From Acholeplasma laidlawii (lineage in GTDB: Bacteria; Bacillota_I; Bacilli_A; Acholeplasmatales; Acholeplasmataceae), in assembly GCF_015709225.1 (NCBI RefSeq), contig NZ_JADNRS010000042.1, forward strand, positions 1 through 60,588: a DNA stretch of 60,588 nucleotides. The letters are read 5' to 3'. The notes beneath the pieces were generated by a model. That model had not been told where the DNA came from and did not search any database. It saw only the letters and a list, made by a program, of their open reading frames with translations. The position numbers and the translations under genes are program-made. Positions within the stretch are counted from its first letter, which is position 1. Each line of letters opens with the position of its first letter. Below are positions 9,565 through 17,681 of this stretch, piece by piece.

Positions 9565-9590
9565 AATAGATTCCTTACCTTTCTTTAAAT

Positions 9591-9619
9591 AAATAAAAAG
9601 TCTCCTAAAAAGGAGACTT
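9591..9619 (-). terminator. pyrG leader attenuator terminator
   Basis: Minus-strand AAGTCTCC (9612-9619) pairs with GGAGACTT (9598-9605) across a six-base T-rich loop, followed by a T tract. The hairpin lies between the transcription start and the pyrG ribosome binding site, so it can only act as an attenuator. Its upstream arm is pyrimidine-rich and could pair with added G residues at the transcript 5' end. Confidence 0.85.
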
Positions 9620-9643
9620 CTTTGAATTGTCGAATTATGGTGT

Positions 9644-9682
9644 GCCCTTATTAATTGTATCAAAGACGCCTTAAAGTTTCAA
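9644..9682 (-). promoter_or_regulatory. pyrG promoter with GGGC transcript start
   Basis: The -35 TTGAAA (9677-9682) and -10 TACAAT (9654-9659) are 17 bp apart. Six bases after the -10 the sequence reads GGGC (9647-9644), the expected start site. In Bacillus subtilis pyrG the same GGGC start permits addition of extra G residues when CTP is low, and the poly-G prevents the leader terminator. Confidence 0.85.
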
Positions 9683-9722
9683 CACTTATATGAAAATATA
9701 ATTACCAAAATTTTTAATTGAC

Positions 9723-10224
9723 TTAAGGTTTCATTGCTCCAAATAAAACGAACCAAGGCACTTGATCGAGTGCTGGATTACCTGTCATATATACAATAAT
9801 CACTATCCATGGTGCAATCCCTGCAATAGAACCCCAAATAAATGGACCCCAGTTAATTTTACTTTTAGCTTCGTTAAGTTGTTCCATAACAAGGCCAAAA
9901 AGGTTCATCGCAGCGTTCACAATAAAGATTAATATTAATGACCCAATATCGGTAATACCAAACAAGGTAGATATTAAAACGATCATAATAGAACTGCTTA
10001 ATGCATATTCAAACCATCTAAATCTATTACTACCTTTTTCTAAATCTTTAGCATAGACATCAAATAAGTTATTTGGAATATCAGATTAATGCATGTGCCA
10101 GTGCCGAAATAATTAGAAAACTAGCAACTAATATACCAAATGGTAAGACAAATAGGTCTTTACTTGCTACAACTAGACCATTAATAGGTCCGTCATAAGT
10201 GATATAAAACTGTACAATTTGAGG
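9723..10224 (-). pseudogene. Heliorhodopsin remnant, frameshifted and truncated at both ends
   Basis: Two adjacent reading frames together give about 165 residues that resemble heliorhodopsin from the end of helix 1 to helix 5. The first frame (10224-10081) reads QFYITYDG, then ASKDLFVLPFG and SFLIISALAHALI, and stops at TGA. The second continues, after a one-base shift near 10081, with DIPNNLFDVYAKDLEKGSN, RFRWFEYALSSSIMIVLIS, GITDIGSLILIFIVNAAMNL and INWGPFIWGSIAGIAPWIVI. The Glu in RWFEY is the counterion position. Helices 6 and 7, including the retinal-binding lysine, are absent, as is the N-terminus. It therefore cannot make a photoreceptor. It lies between rpoE and pyrG, neighbours in other Firmicutes. 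Family recognised from memory. Confidence 0.8.
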
Positions 10225-10306
10225 TTACAGATTTAAAATACCATCCTTCAAAGTAATTCGTCTTTTGTAAGCCTTGATACTTATCGTCTCTAAACACATT
10301 TCTCAT
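10193..10306 (-). pseudogene. 5' remnant of a tocopherol cyclase-like gene, fused out of frame to the heliorhodopsin remnant
   Basis: A 37-codon frame starts at ATG 10304-10306 behind a plausible ribosome binding site (AAAGGG). It reads MRNVFRDDKYQGL, then QKTNYFEGWYFKSV, before degenerating and stopping. NYFEGWYFK is the characteristic N-terminal motif of bacterial tocopherol cyclase family proteins, normally about 300 residues or more. About 30 residues of that gene remain; the sequence then passes into heliorhodopsin-like sequence in another frame, so a deletion has probably joined the two genes. Expression of a short peptide is possible but probably meaningless. Confidence 0.65.
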
Positions 10307-10392
10307 GTAATTTACCCTTTGTATATAGTTTAATTTGTTGTATCATTATTTACTTTTTTTACATATAAATGCACTTACTGATGGCATAAATA

Positions 10393-10416
10393 AACAAAAA
10401 AGAGGTTGCCCTCTTA
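10393..10416 (-). terminator. Terminator of rpoE
   Basis: Minus-strand AAGAGG (10410-10415) and CCTCTT (10400-10405) form a six-base stem around the stable tetraloop GCAA, followed by TTTTTGTTT. The rpoE stop codon overlaps the stem. Confidence 0.8.
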
Positions 10417-10986
10417 TTTGTCATACATATCTTCATAGTCATCCATGATGTCGTTGTAGTCATCTTCATCGTAGTCATCATCTAAGTCTAAATCAACGTC
10501 ATCCAAGCCATCATCTTCGTCGGTTGAGACTAAATCTAGTCCAACATCAACATAAGCTTTTTCTTCTTTAATTTCTTCATCTAGTTCTTCATCGTCTTCC
10601 TCATCAAGTTCATCTTCGTTGTCTTCATCGACCAAGTCTACTTCTAAGTCTTCAATATCTGCTAAATTAAAATCTGAAAAGTCAATTTCATCATCAGAAA
10701 TGTCTTCAATTTCTTCTGGAGAAATGAATGCGTAACCATCTTTATCCCAATATTCTAAATGTCCATCTTTTAGTGTCCATTTATCATCCCCTACAAAAAC
10801 AAATTTACCTGATAAAGTAATATCCATGTATAGTTGTGTCATTGCATCTACATCTTCAATATCCATACCACTATGTTTAGCAGTAGCTTCAATTAGATCG
10901 TAAATTGACATAGGTTCTTTGTTTTCTTTAAGAATATATGTGATGGTCTCTAATAAAGATAATTCATTTAATTTTTTGTCAGCCAT
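10414..10986 (-). CDS. rpoE: RNA polymerase delta subunit
   Basis: This 190-residue protein is the delta subunit of Gram-positive RNA polymerase, which speeds recycling and sharpens promoter selectivity. The N-terminal HARE-HTH domain (LNELSLLETITYILKENKE to WTLKDGHLEYWDKDGY) occupies about residues 5-90. The remaining 100 residues are almost only Asp and Glu, the disordered acidic tail typical of delta. I choose the ATG at 10986 because it follows AGGAGG with good spacing and begins the conserved MADKKLNELS; an in-frame ATG 14 codons upstream lacks these. It lies near pyrG as in Bacillus. Confidence 0.95.
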   Translation of the reverse strand: MADKKLNELSLLETITYILKENKEPMSIYDLIEATAKHSGMDIEDVDAMTQLYMDITLSGKFVFVGDDKWTLKDGHLEYWDKDGYAFISPEEIEDISDDEIDFSDFNLADIEDLEVDLVDEDNEDELDEEDDEELDEEIKEEKAYVDVGLDLVSTDEDDGLDDVDLDLDDDYDEDDYNDIMDDYEDMYDK

Positions 10987-11066
10987 TTTGTGCCCTCCTA
11001 AAAACCGCTTATATTGTATATTAAACACTTCAATATTGCAACAACTTTTTGCAATTAAGATAAATT

Positions 11067-11654
11067 TTAATACTTTTGTCGGTTTTCTACAGCTTTAGTT
11101 AGTGTTAATTGGTCTGCGTATTTTAAATCAGCGCCTACCGGTAAGCCATATCCTAATCTAGATATTGTAAGATCTAGGTCTTTATATAATGATTTAATGT
11201 ATTGAGCGGTGAGTTCACCCTCAACGTTGGAGTTCGTCGCAATGATGATTTCTTTGATTTCTTTAACTCTTTTAGTTAACTTATCAAAGTTTAAATCTTT
11301 AGGTTCTATACCTTTTGAAAAATCGATGAGTCCATTTAATACATGGTAGTTACCATGGAATGTTTTAGTTTTTTCAATAGCAAAAACATCTTTAGAATCC
11401 GCTACCACCATAATTTGGGTTTTATCTTTTGTTTCATCTTTACAGATTGAACATATATGGTCATCTGTTAGAAGACCACATATATCACAAAAAGATATTT
11501 TGGTTTTTAATTCTATAAGATGTGTTCCAAAATGCTTTAAGTCTTCACTATCCCAATTGGTTAAGTGTAGCGCTAAGCGTTCTGCAGTTTTTTCGCCAAT
11601 GCCTGGTAACTTTTTTAAGTCATCAATAAGTTCTAGTATAATTGTTGGGTACAT
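11067..11654 (-). CDS. recR: Recombination mediator protein RecR
   Basis: This 195-residue DNA repair protein works with RecF and RecO to load RecA on gapped DNA. The helix-hairpin-helix motif is LKKLPGIGEKTAERLALHL, the four-cysteine zinc finger is CDICGLLTDDHICSIC, and the Toprim domain begins at TQIMVVADSKDVFAIE. The C-terminal Walker B-like part is present (TLTKAVENRQKY). The start codon overlaps the stop of ybaB (TAATG), giving the conserved dnaX-ybaB-recR operon. Confidence 0.98.
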   Translation of the reverse strand: MYPTIILELIDDLKKLPGIGEKTAERLALHLTNWDSEDLKHFGTHLIELKTKISFCDICGLLTDDHICSICKDETKDKTQIMVVADSKDVFAIEKTKTFHGNYHVLNGLIDFSKGIEPKDLNFDKLTKRVKEIKEIIIATNSNVEGELTAQYIKSLYKDLDLTISRLGYGLPVGADLKYADQLTLTKAVENRQKY

Positions 11655-11944
11655 TAAAATCCTAATCCACCCATGCCACCTGAGAATTGTCCCATGGTTT
11701 CTTCTTGAGTTTTATCAATTTGTGCAAGTGCATCATTTACAGCAAGTAAAATAGCATCTTGTAGTAACTCTACTTCTTCTAGTAAAGCTTCATCAATTTT
11801 TACATCGATAACTTGTCTAGTGCCTTGCATAATGACTGTAACACCACTTGCTTTACCTGTGAATTCAGATGATTCAATTTGTTCTTGAGCATCTTGAATT
11901 TGTTTTTGCATTTTCTTTAATTTATTTAACATATTCGGATTCAT
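11654..11944 (-). CDS. ybaB: YbaB/EbfC nucleoid-associated protein
   Basis: This small DNA-binding protein of 96 residues is found between dnaX and recR in most bacteria. The N-terminal coiled region is NMLNKLKKMQKQIQDAQEQI, followed by the beta-strand core with GKASGVTVIMQGTRQVIDVKID, and a glycine-rich tail (GGMGGLGF). It forms a dimer that binds and shapes DNA. It starts 2 nt after the dnaX stop and overlaps recR by one base. Confidence 0.95.
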   Translation of the reverse strand: MNPNMLNKLKKMQKQIQDAQEQIESSEFTGKASGVTVIMQGTRQVIDVKIDEALLEEVELLQDAILLAVNDALAQIDKTQEETMGQFSGGMGGLGF

Positions 11945-11946
11945 AT

Positions 11947-13641
11947 TTATTCCTCTACTTTCACTTTTTCTTTTCCAAAATATTCTACAGCAAACTCAAC
12001 GATTTCAGGTACTTTTTGTTCTGATTTAGTTTCATTTATTGGAGTTTCATATAAATGGAGATCTATTTCTTTAAGTTTAGGTTTTGAAGTACCTGCATTG
12101 TACTGTGCTGCATAATCAGCTTTTAAAATCATCCAGTCCGGTTTAAATAGTACTGTGTAATCTCTGACTAATTTTTGCTTTTGATTTAATATATCTAAAA
12201 CCTTTTGTTTAATTTCTGGCTTTAACATTGTCTTAGCCGTATATAAATCATCATATACTAGCAGCATGACATCCTCATTACCTACAGCTTCTAATGTGCC
12301 TTCACTTAAGAGTTCAGCAACAGGTTTAAGGCTTGGGTTATCATAATCTTTAAGTACTGGCCAACCTCTATTTAATAAACTACGCTTTTGTCTATCTGCA
12401 TGGTTTAATATATCTTCTATTTCTTTAACAGTAACTAGCGCTTTAAGATTGGTTGGTCTAGAAGCTGGTGTGTTTTGTACATGTATTTTGACTGCTTCTT
12501 GGCTAACTTGAGTCTTATTTACCATGTCTTTTAATTTTAAGATGTCACTTTCTAGATGTGTGATTTTTTCTTCTAGTGAAACCATTTCAATAGATTCATG
12601 GTTAATCATCTTAATTAAAGCAAGTTCTAAGTATGCACGTTTAGAGGTTGTGAACTTCAGTTCTTGTTGTAAGTCATTTAGAATATCTAAATATGCATAG
12701 ATTAAGTTTGGTTTGATATCTTTAAGATCCGGATATTTCTTATCTGGTCTTATTTTATCTAATAACACATCACGTAAAGCTAAGATAATATCAGATACCA
12801 TACGTGCAATGTCTTTACCATCTTTAATAATTTGATTTAATAGATCTAGTGCCTTTTGAGGTTGTTTTAGATATATAACTTTTAAGAGTTCATTAATATA
12901 TCTTCTAGATAAACCACCTGATACGGTATAGATATCTTCTTCAGTGATTTCATCATTTGTAAATGAGACCACTTGGTCAAGTAAACTTAATGCGTCTCGC
13001 ATACCACCTTCTGCAGTACGTGCAATTGCAGTTAAAGCTTCTGGTGTGATTTTTAAATTTTCTTTGCTAATAATTTGTTTTAAATTTTCCTCTATTTGAT
13101 CCATTTCAATGTTCTTGAAATCAAATCGTTGACAGCGACTTAAAATAGTTGCAGGTACTTTATGAGGTTCTGTTGTTGCTAAAATAAATACTACATACTT
13201 TGGTGGTTCTTCAAGTGTTTTTAAGAGTGCATTAAAGGCTGCTGTTGTAAGCATATGGACCTCATCGATAATATAGACTTTATATTTACCGATACTTGGT
13301 GTATATTTCACTTTATCTCTTAAATCTCTAATCTCATCTACACCATTATTCGATGCAGCGTCAATCTCAATAATATCTGGTACATCACCACGCTCAACAC
13401 CTAAACAAACGTCACATTTACCACAAGGCTCTTTTGCTGGTGCTTCTAAACAGTTTAGAGCTTTAGCAACGATTTTAGCAACCGAGGTTTTCCCGGTTCC
13501 ACGAGGACCAGAGAAAATGTAGGCATGTCCAAATTTTTCATTCAAGAGTGCATTTTGAAGGGTTTGAACAATTACTTTTTGTCCAAAAACATCTTTAAAA
13601 AACTTAGGTCTATAGGTACGATAAAGTGCTACATAACTCAT
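11947..13641 (-). CDS. dnaX: DNA polymerase III subunits gamma/tau
   Basis: This 564-residue clamp-loader ATPase has Walker A at GPRGTGKTSVAK (about residue 45), a four-cysteine zinc module in NCLEAPAKEPCGKCDVC, Walker B at YKVYIIDEVHML, and sensor motif TTEPHKVPATILSRCQRFDF, followed by the C-terminal tau region. It loads the DnaN clamp and couples polymerase to helicase. No slippery frameshift site is evident, so only the full-length form is predicted. It leads the dnaX-ybaB-recR operon with ribosome binding site AAGGGG. Confidence 0.97.
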   Translation of the reverse strand: MSYVALYRTYRPKFFKDVFGQKVIVQTLQNALLNEKFGHAYIFSGPRGTGKTSVAKIVAKALNCLEAPAKEPCGKCDVCLGVERGDVPDIIEIDAASNNGVDEIRDLRDKVKYTPSIGKYKVYIIDEVHMLTTAAFNALLKTLEEPPKYVVFILATTEPHKVPATILSRCQRFDFKNIEMDQIEENLKQIISKENLKITPEALTAIARTAEGGMRDALSLLDQVVSFTNDEITEEDIYTVSGGLSRRYINELLKVIYLKQPQKALDLLNQIIKDGKDIARMVSDIILALRDVLLDKIRPDKKYPDLKDIKPNLIYAYLDILNDLQQELKFTTSKRAYLELALIKMINHESIEMVSLEEKITHLESDILKLKDMVNKTQVSQEAVKIHVQNTPASRPTNLKALVTVKEIEDILNHADRQKRSLLNRGWPVLKDYDNPSLKPVAELLSEGTLEAVGNEDVMLLVYDDLYTAKTMLKPEIKQKVLDILNQKQKLVRDYTVLFKPDWMILKADYAAQYNAGTSKPKLKEIDLHLYETPINETKSEQKVPEIVEFAVEYFGKEKVKVEE

Positions 13642-13683
13642 TTTTTAAACACCCCTTCTAATGATAGTTCTTTTAGTCGCCTA

Positions 13684-13689
13684 ATTATA
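13684..13689 (-). promoter_or_regulatory. -10 box for the dnaX operon
   Basis: A perfect TATAAT on the minus strand lies in the short spacer between mnmE and dnaX. No convincing -35 hexamer is seen at 16-18 bp. It is the likely start of the dnaX-ybaB-recR transcript. Confidence 0.5.
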
Positions 13690-13712
13690 TCATATATAAG
13701 TTTGAAACTTAA

Positions 13713-15059
13713 CTATTTGCCAAGACAGAATTTAGAAAATAATTCTGTCAATAAATCACCATATTGGTGATTTCCTAGAATTTCACCTAAGCGGTTCCAA
13801 GCAGTTGTAAGATCAACCGCATAGATATCAACAGGCATGTCATGGTGGATAGCGTTTATAACGCTTTCCAGTGATGTTTTAGCCTCTTTTAGTTTTTGTA
13901 TATGACGGACATTAGATAAGTAATTAAAGTCCTTATCTACAAGGTTATCGAGTTTTAAAGTTTTAAGAATTTCTGATTCTAAAATACTTAATCCTTCTTT
14001 TTCTAATGTAGATATTTGAACATTTGTATCTATTTCTAAATATGATGGTAAATCTTTTTTATTTCCAATAATAATTCTATTCTTGTGTTCAGTTAACGAA
14101 AGAAGCATCTCATCTTCTTTTGTTAGTTTTTGACTTAAGTCTAAAATAAGTAAGACAAGTTCTGCTTCATGAATTGCTTTTCTACTTCGGTCTACACCAA
14201 TCTTTTCGATTAAATCTAATGCATCTCTAATACCTGCAGTATCAATTAACTGTAAGGTTACACCGTCTAAGTTTACAAATGCATCAATAGTGTCTCTTGT
14301 AGTACCAGCAATATCAGAAACAATGGCACGCTCTTCATTAAGAAGTGCGTTTAATAAACTTGATTTACCTACATTTGGACGTCCAACAATGACTGTTTTA
14401 ACACCTTCTCTAATGTACTGAGTACGTTTAGATTTGGTTAGAATATCATTGATTTCATCTAATAAATCATTGACTCTAGGATAAATAAGTTCTTTACTCA
14501 TGATGATGGCATCATCATACTCTGGGTAATCAATATTCACTTCAATTTGTGCAATTAAAGTTAAAACTTTGGATTTTAAATTTTCAATCATGGATGAAGT
14601 ATTTTTATTTAAAGCTTTATTAGCAACCTTAATTGCGTTTTCGTTTGTAGCGTGAATAATATCCATAATCGCTTCCGCTTGAACAAGATCAATTCGACCA
14701 TTTAAAAATGCTCTTTTTGAAAACTCTCCGGGTTGTGCAAGTTCAATACCTGTTTCTAAAATACGCTCTAATACTTTTTGAGTAATCAGTATACCACCAT
14801 GTGTAGATATTTCTACAACGTCTTCTTTTGTAAAAGACTTCGGTGCGATAAAAACAGAAATCATAACTTCATCTAAAATAGACCCATCTTCATTTAAGAT
14901 GTGTCCATAATGAATGGTATGACTCTTAACCTTGTTTAAGTTTTTACCCTTAAATATTTGATTTACTTTTGAAATTGCTTCATCGCCTGATACTCTAATT
15001 ACAGAAATACCTGCAGTCCCTAATGGGGTTGCGATTGCAGCAATGGTTTGAAATTGCAT
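13713..15059 (-). CDS. mnmE: tRNA modification GTPase MnmE
   Basis: This 448-residue GTPase acts with MnmG to add carboxymethylaminomethyl groups to the wobble uridine of tRNAs, using a folate one-carbon unit. The N-terminal folate-binding domain is QTIAAIATPLGTAGISVIRVSG. The central G domain has GRPNVGKSSLLNALL (G1), the K-loop region DIAGTTRDTIDAFV, DTAG (G3) and NKKD (G4). The C-terminus ends in FCLGK, the conserved Cys-(Ile/Leu)-Gly-Lys motif needed for catalysis. Complete and normal in length. Confidence 0.98.
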   Translation of the reverse strand: MQFQTIAAIATPLGTAGISVIRVSGDEAISKVNQIFKGKNLNKVKSHTIHYGHILNEDGSILDEVMISVFIAPKSFTKEDVVEISTHGGILITQKVLERILETGIELAQPGEFSKRAFLNGRIDLVQAEAIMDIIHATNENAIKVANKALNKNTSSMIENLKSKVLTLIAQIEVNIDYPEYDDAIIMSKELIYPRVNDLLDEINDILTKSKRTQYIREGVKTVIVGRPNVGKSSLLNALLNEERAIVSDIAGTTRDTIDAFVNLDGVTLQLIDTAGIRDALDLIEKIGVDRSRKAIHEAELVLLILDLSQKLTKEDEMLLSLTEHKNRIIIGNKKDLPSYLEIDTNVQISTLEKEGLSILESEILKTLKLDNLVDKDFNYLSNVRHIQKLKEAKTSLESVINAIHHDMPVDIYAVDLTTAWNRLGEILGNHQYGDLLTELFSKFCLGK

Positions 15060-15075
15060 ACTTCACCTGTTATTT

Positions 15076-15633
15076 TTATTTATTTATTTCATCATTTATA
15101 GCTTTGGGTGAATGCTTCATATCTTCAATGACTGGTACAAACGGGTTTACACCGCGTCTAAAGTCTCTTAGAATAATAAAGCCAGCAACAAACACACCAA
15201 ATGCTATACCTTCATATAAAAAGCCCATACCTAAAACGATACCTAGTAATGCACTAAACCAAATGGTTGATGCAGTTGTAATACCATGGATAATATTATT
15301 AGAGTCCTTCATAATAACACCAGCTCCAATAAAACCGATCCCTGTAACAACTTGTGCAATCACTCTTTGTGATTGCGGTGATTCAATACCATTGGTAATT
15401 TCTTGGAAGAATATCATACGTTGCATAATCGCAATCATAAGTGCCGATATACCCACTAACACATGACTTGAAATACCTGCAGCTTTTCCTACGTTTTGTC
15501 TTTCTAGACCGATTAAAAATGTGATTGTTATAACTACTAATGCTGGGATAAGGATCATGAACATCCACTGCTCCCATGTCAGAAACGATTCAATCAAGTT
15601 GAATCCTTCCGGTAACTCGAAAAATGCATTCAT
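15076..15633 (-). CDS. MgtC/SapB family membrane protein
   Basis: The 185 residues match the MgtC family: ITFLIGLERQNVGKAAGISSH carries the conserved GxxRQ-like motif, and GIGFIGAGVIMKDSNNIIHG the second signature, followed by TTASTIWFSALLGI. Four to five transmembrane segments cover most of the length. In pathogens MgtC affects the membrane ATP synthase and magnesium homeostasis; in others its role is unclear. The long cytoplasmic C-terminal ACT-like domain of some MgtC proteins is absent. Ribosome binding site AAAGGGGGGAT. Confidence 0.88.
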   Translation of the reverse strand: MNAFFELPEGFNLIESFLTWEQWMFMILIPALVVITITFLIGLERQNVGKAAGISSHVLVGISALMIAIMQRMIFFQEITNGIESPQSQRVIAQVVTGIGFIGAGVIMKDSNNIIHGITTASTIWFSALLGIVLGMGFLYEGIAFGVFVAGFIILRDFRRGVNPFVPVIEDMKHSPKAINDEINK

Positions 15634-15659
15634 TTGTTAAAATCCCCCCTTTAGAAATT

Positions 15660-16601
15660 TTATAATATTGCGTGTACTGCCTTGATGAAATCATCAAGTT
15701 CATCCCAACTATTTAATGCTGCACCACTTGCTTTTGCATGTCCGCCACCATTAAATAAGTTAGCAACTTTATCAATGTCCGGTCCACTTGAACGTAATCT
15801 AACACGTACTAAGTCACCATCTTCTATAAATATAGCCCAGACATCAAAACCTTTAATCCCTGATAACATATTCACTACTGAACTTGCTTCTTCGTATGTA
15901 AGATTAAATTCTTGTCTAATTTTATCTGTGATCTTTAAGTAAATAAAACCTTTGTCTGTAGTCACAAAGTTTTGGTAAACAAAACCTTTAAAACGTAACA
16001 TGTCTAAAGTTTCATTAGACATTGCACGGTCTATTTCTTCAACATCTGCACCTTTTGTTAATAGCATACCAGCCATTTGATGTGTTAATTCAGATACGCC
16101 ACGATATTTAAATCTACCAGTATCCGTTAAGATACCTGTATACATTGCAACCGCACCTGGTTTCGTCACTTCAAATTCTTTAACTTGTGTAGACATATAT
16201 GCAATCATTTGTGCACATGATGGGAAGTTTGTATCTACCCATTCTACATCACCAAAACTATCTACAGGGATGTGGTGATCAATTTTAATAATTTCTTGAC
16301 CTAACATATATTTTTGATTAGAAATTCTTAATTTGTTTGCTGTATCTACTACAATTGATAGGCTATCTTGATAAAAACTATCTTCTAAATTAGATTCACC
16401 AACAATAATATCTGGTGTACCTACAAAACTTACAAAATCAGAAGTTTCACCTGTTACAAATACATCTTTTTCAGGAAATGCATTTTTAATGATGTTTTGT
16501 AACCCAAATTGTGCACCATAACAGTCACCATCCGGTCTTACATGACCATAAATTATGATTCTTTGGTATTTCTTTATTTTCTTTAATATTTCCTTAAACA
16601 T
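15660..16601 (-). CDS. DHH/DHHA1 phosphoesterase (NrnA-like), copy 1
   Basis: This 313-residue phosphoesterase of the oligoribonuclease/pAp-phosphatase NrnA family has DHH motifs GHVRPDGDCYGAQ, IVVDTA and KIDHH, and the DHHA1 substrate motif GGGHAKASGA at the C-terminus. NrnA enzymes remove nucleotides from very short RNAs and hydrolyse 3',5'-pAp; some relatives cleave cyclic dinucleotides. It overlaps the neighbouring paralogue by 8 bp, so the two are one transcription unit. First-motif residues differ between copies (RPDGD here, QPDLD in copy 2), which may reflect different substrates. Confidence 0.9.
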   Translation of the reverse strand: MFKEILKKIKKYQRIIIYGHVRPDGDCYGAQFGLQNIIKNAFPEKDVFVTGETSDFVSFVGTPDIIVGESNLEDSFYQDSLSIVVDTANKLRISNQKYMLGQEIIKIDHHIPVDSFGDVEWVDTNFPSCAQMIAYMSTQVKEFEVTKPGAVAMYTGILTDTGRFKYRGVSELTHQMAGMLLTKGADVEEIDRAMSNETLDMLRFKGFVYQNFVTTDKGFIYLKITDKIRQEFNLTYEEASSVVNMLSGIKGFDVWAIFIEDGDLVRVRLRSSGPDIDKVANLFNGGGHAKASGAALNSWDELDDFIKAVHAIL

Positions 16602-17538
16602 TACTTTCTACCATCCTTTCGTCAAAACTTTGTACGACCTCTAATGCTTGTTCCCAACTATAGAGTGTTGCGCCACATGCATTAGCGTGTCCACCACCAC
16701 CAAATTTTTTAGCAATATCGACAATTGAGACATCTTTGCTTCTAAATTCACCAATGATTTCGCCTTTTTCATTTTCACTGAAATTCGCCCAAATACGTAC
16801 TTCTTTAATACCCGCCATAATGTTTACCGTACCACGGGAAACATCTTGGAAGGTTAAACCCGATTCACTAATTGATTTAAAATCATTAAACCTATATGCT
16901 ACATTATGATCTGACAAACTAAAACTTCTAAACTTTTCTTTAGCCATGCGTTTTGCAAGTGTTTCAAGCTGTTGGAAATCACTTAAACTTTGTAAATCAA
17001 CATCAAATTCCATTAAACGAGCTACAACATCAAATGTGTTTTTTGCATTTTGTTTGCTGATGTATTGAAAACGACCACTATCACCAACAATACCTGCATA
17101 AATATGAGATGCGGCCATATCGTTAAATTTCAAATTACCCTTAATCGCAATCTCACCAATCATTTGACTACATGAAATTAAATCCGGTCTGTGATAAAAC
17201 AGATCGGGACTGATGTTTGAGTCATTTCTATGATGATCTATATTAATAAGTGTTTTACCTAATTTATAACGTGTATCTGATACTAAGGCTTCTGCAGCAG
17301 TATCTAAAACAAAAACAAGTGCGCCTTCATAGACTGAATCATCAATGACATCCATTGTATGTTCATAAGGATATTGTTGCGTATCACCTACAGCATAAAC
17401 CGTTTTATGTTTAAAGTTTTCTTTGATAATTTCTTTTAAACCGAGTTGTGATCCATAAGCATCAAGGTCTGGTTGTTTATGCCTGTGAATAATGATTGTT
17501 GAATGTTTCTGTATTTCATTTATAATTTGATTTTCCAT
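16594..17538 (-). CDS. DHH/DHHA1 phosphoesterase (NrnA-like), copy 2
   Basis: The 314-residue paralogue of the next gene has motifs HRHKQPDLDAYGSQ, VLDTAAEAL, INIDHHRNDSN, the mid-domain GDSGRFQY, and GGGHANACGATLYSW at the end. All metal-binding Asp and His residues expected for a two-manganese centre are present. It is expected to degrade short oligonucleotides or pAp in the cytosol. It is first in the two-gene unit; TATACT boxes lie just upstream. Which copy is the true NrnA cannot be told from sequence alone. Confidence 0.9.
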   Translation of the reverse strand: MENQIINEIQKHSTIIIHRHKQPDLDAYGSQLGLKEIIKENFKHKTVYAVGDTQQYPYEHTMDVIDDSVYEGALVFVLDTAAEALVSDTRYKLGKTLINIDHHRNDSNISPDLFYHRPDLISCSQMIGEIAIKGNLKFNDMAASHIYAGIVGDSGRFQYISKQNAKNTFDVVARLMEFDVDLQSLSDFQQLETLAKRMAKEKFRSFSLSDHNVAYRFNDFKSISESGLTFQDVSRGTVNIMAGIKEVRIWANFSENEKGEIIGEFRSKDVSIVDIAKKFGGGGHANACGATLYSWEQALEVVQSFDERMVESNV

Positions 17539-17611
17539 ATATTCCTACCTAAAATTAGAATAGTATAGTATAACATAAATTTAGTATTTTTACGATATGC
17601 AAGCTCAATTT

Positions 17612-17660
17612 TTATAATAAAAACCACTTAAAATGAAATTATCGAATTAAGTGGTTTTAA
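17612..17660. terminator. Terminator of the nuclease lipoprotein gene
   Basis: AAAACCACTTAA (from 17619) pairs with TTAAGTGGTTTT (to 17658) across a loop of about 15 nt, flanked by A and T runs. On the minus strand it ends the transcript from 17682. Confidence 0.8.
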
Positions 17661-17681
17661 TATGTTAAAATAATGTTATTT

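Noticed and set aside
9565-9663. In-frame upstream ATG giving CTP synthase 33 extra residues
   Set aside because: The extra codons lie over the promoter, transcription start and attenuator, and the conserved family N-terminus starts at 9564 behind a good ribosome binding site.
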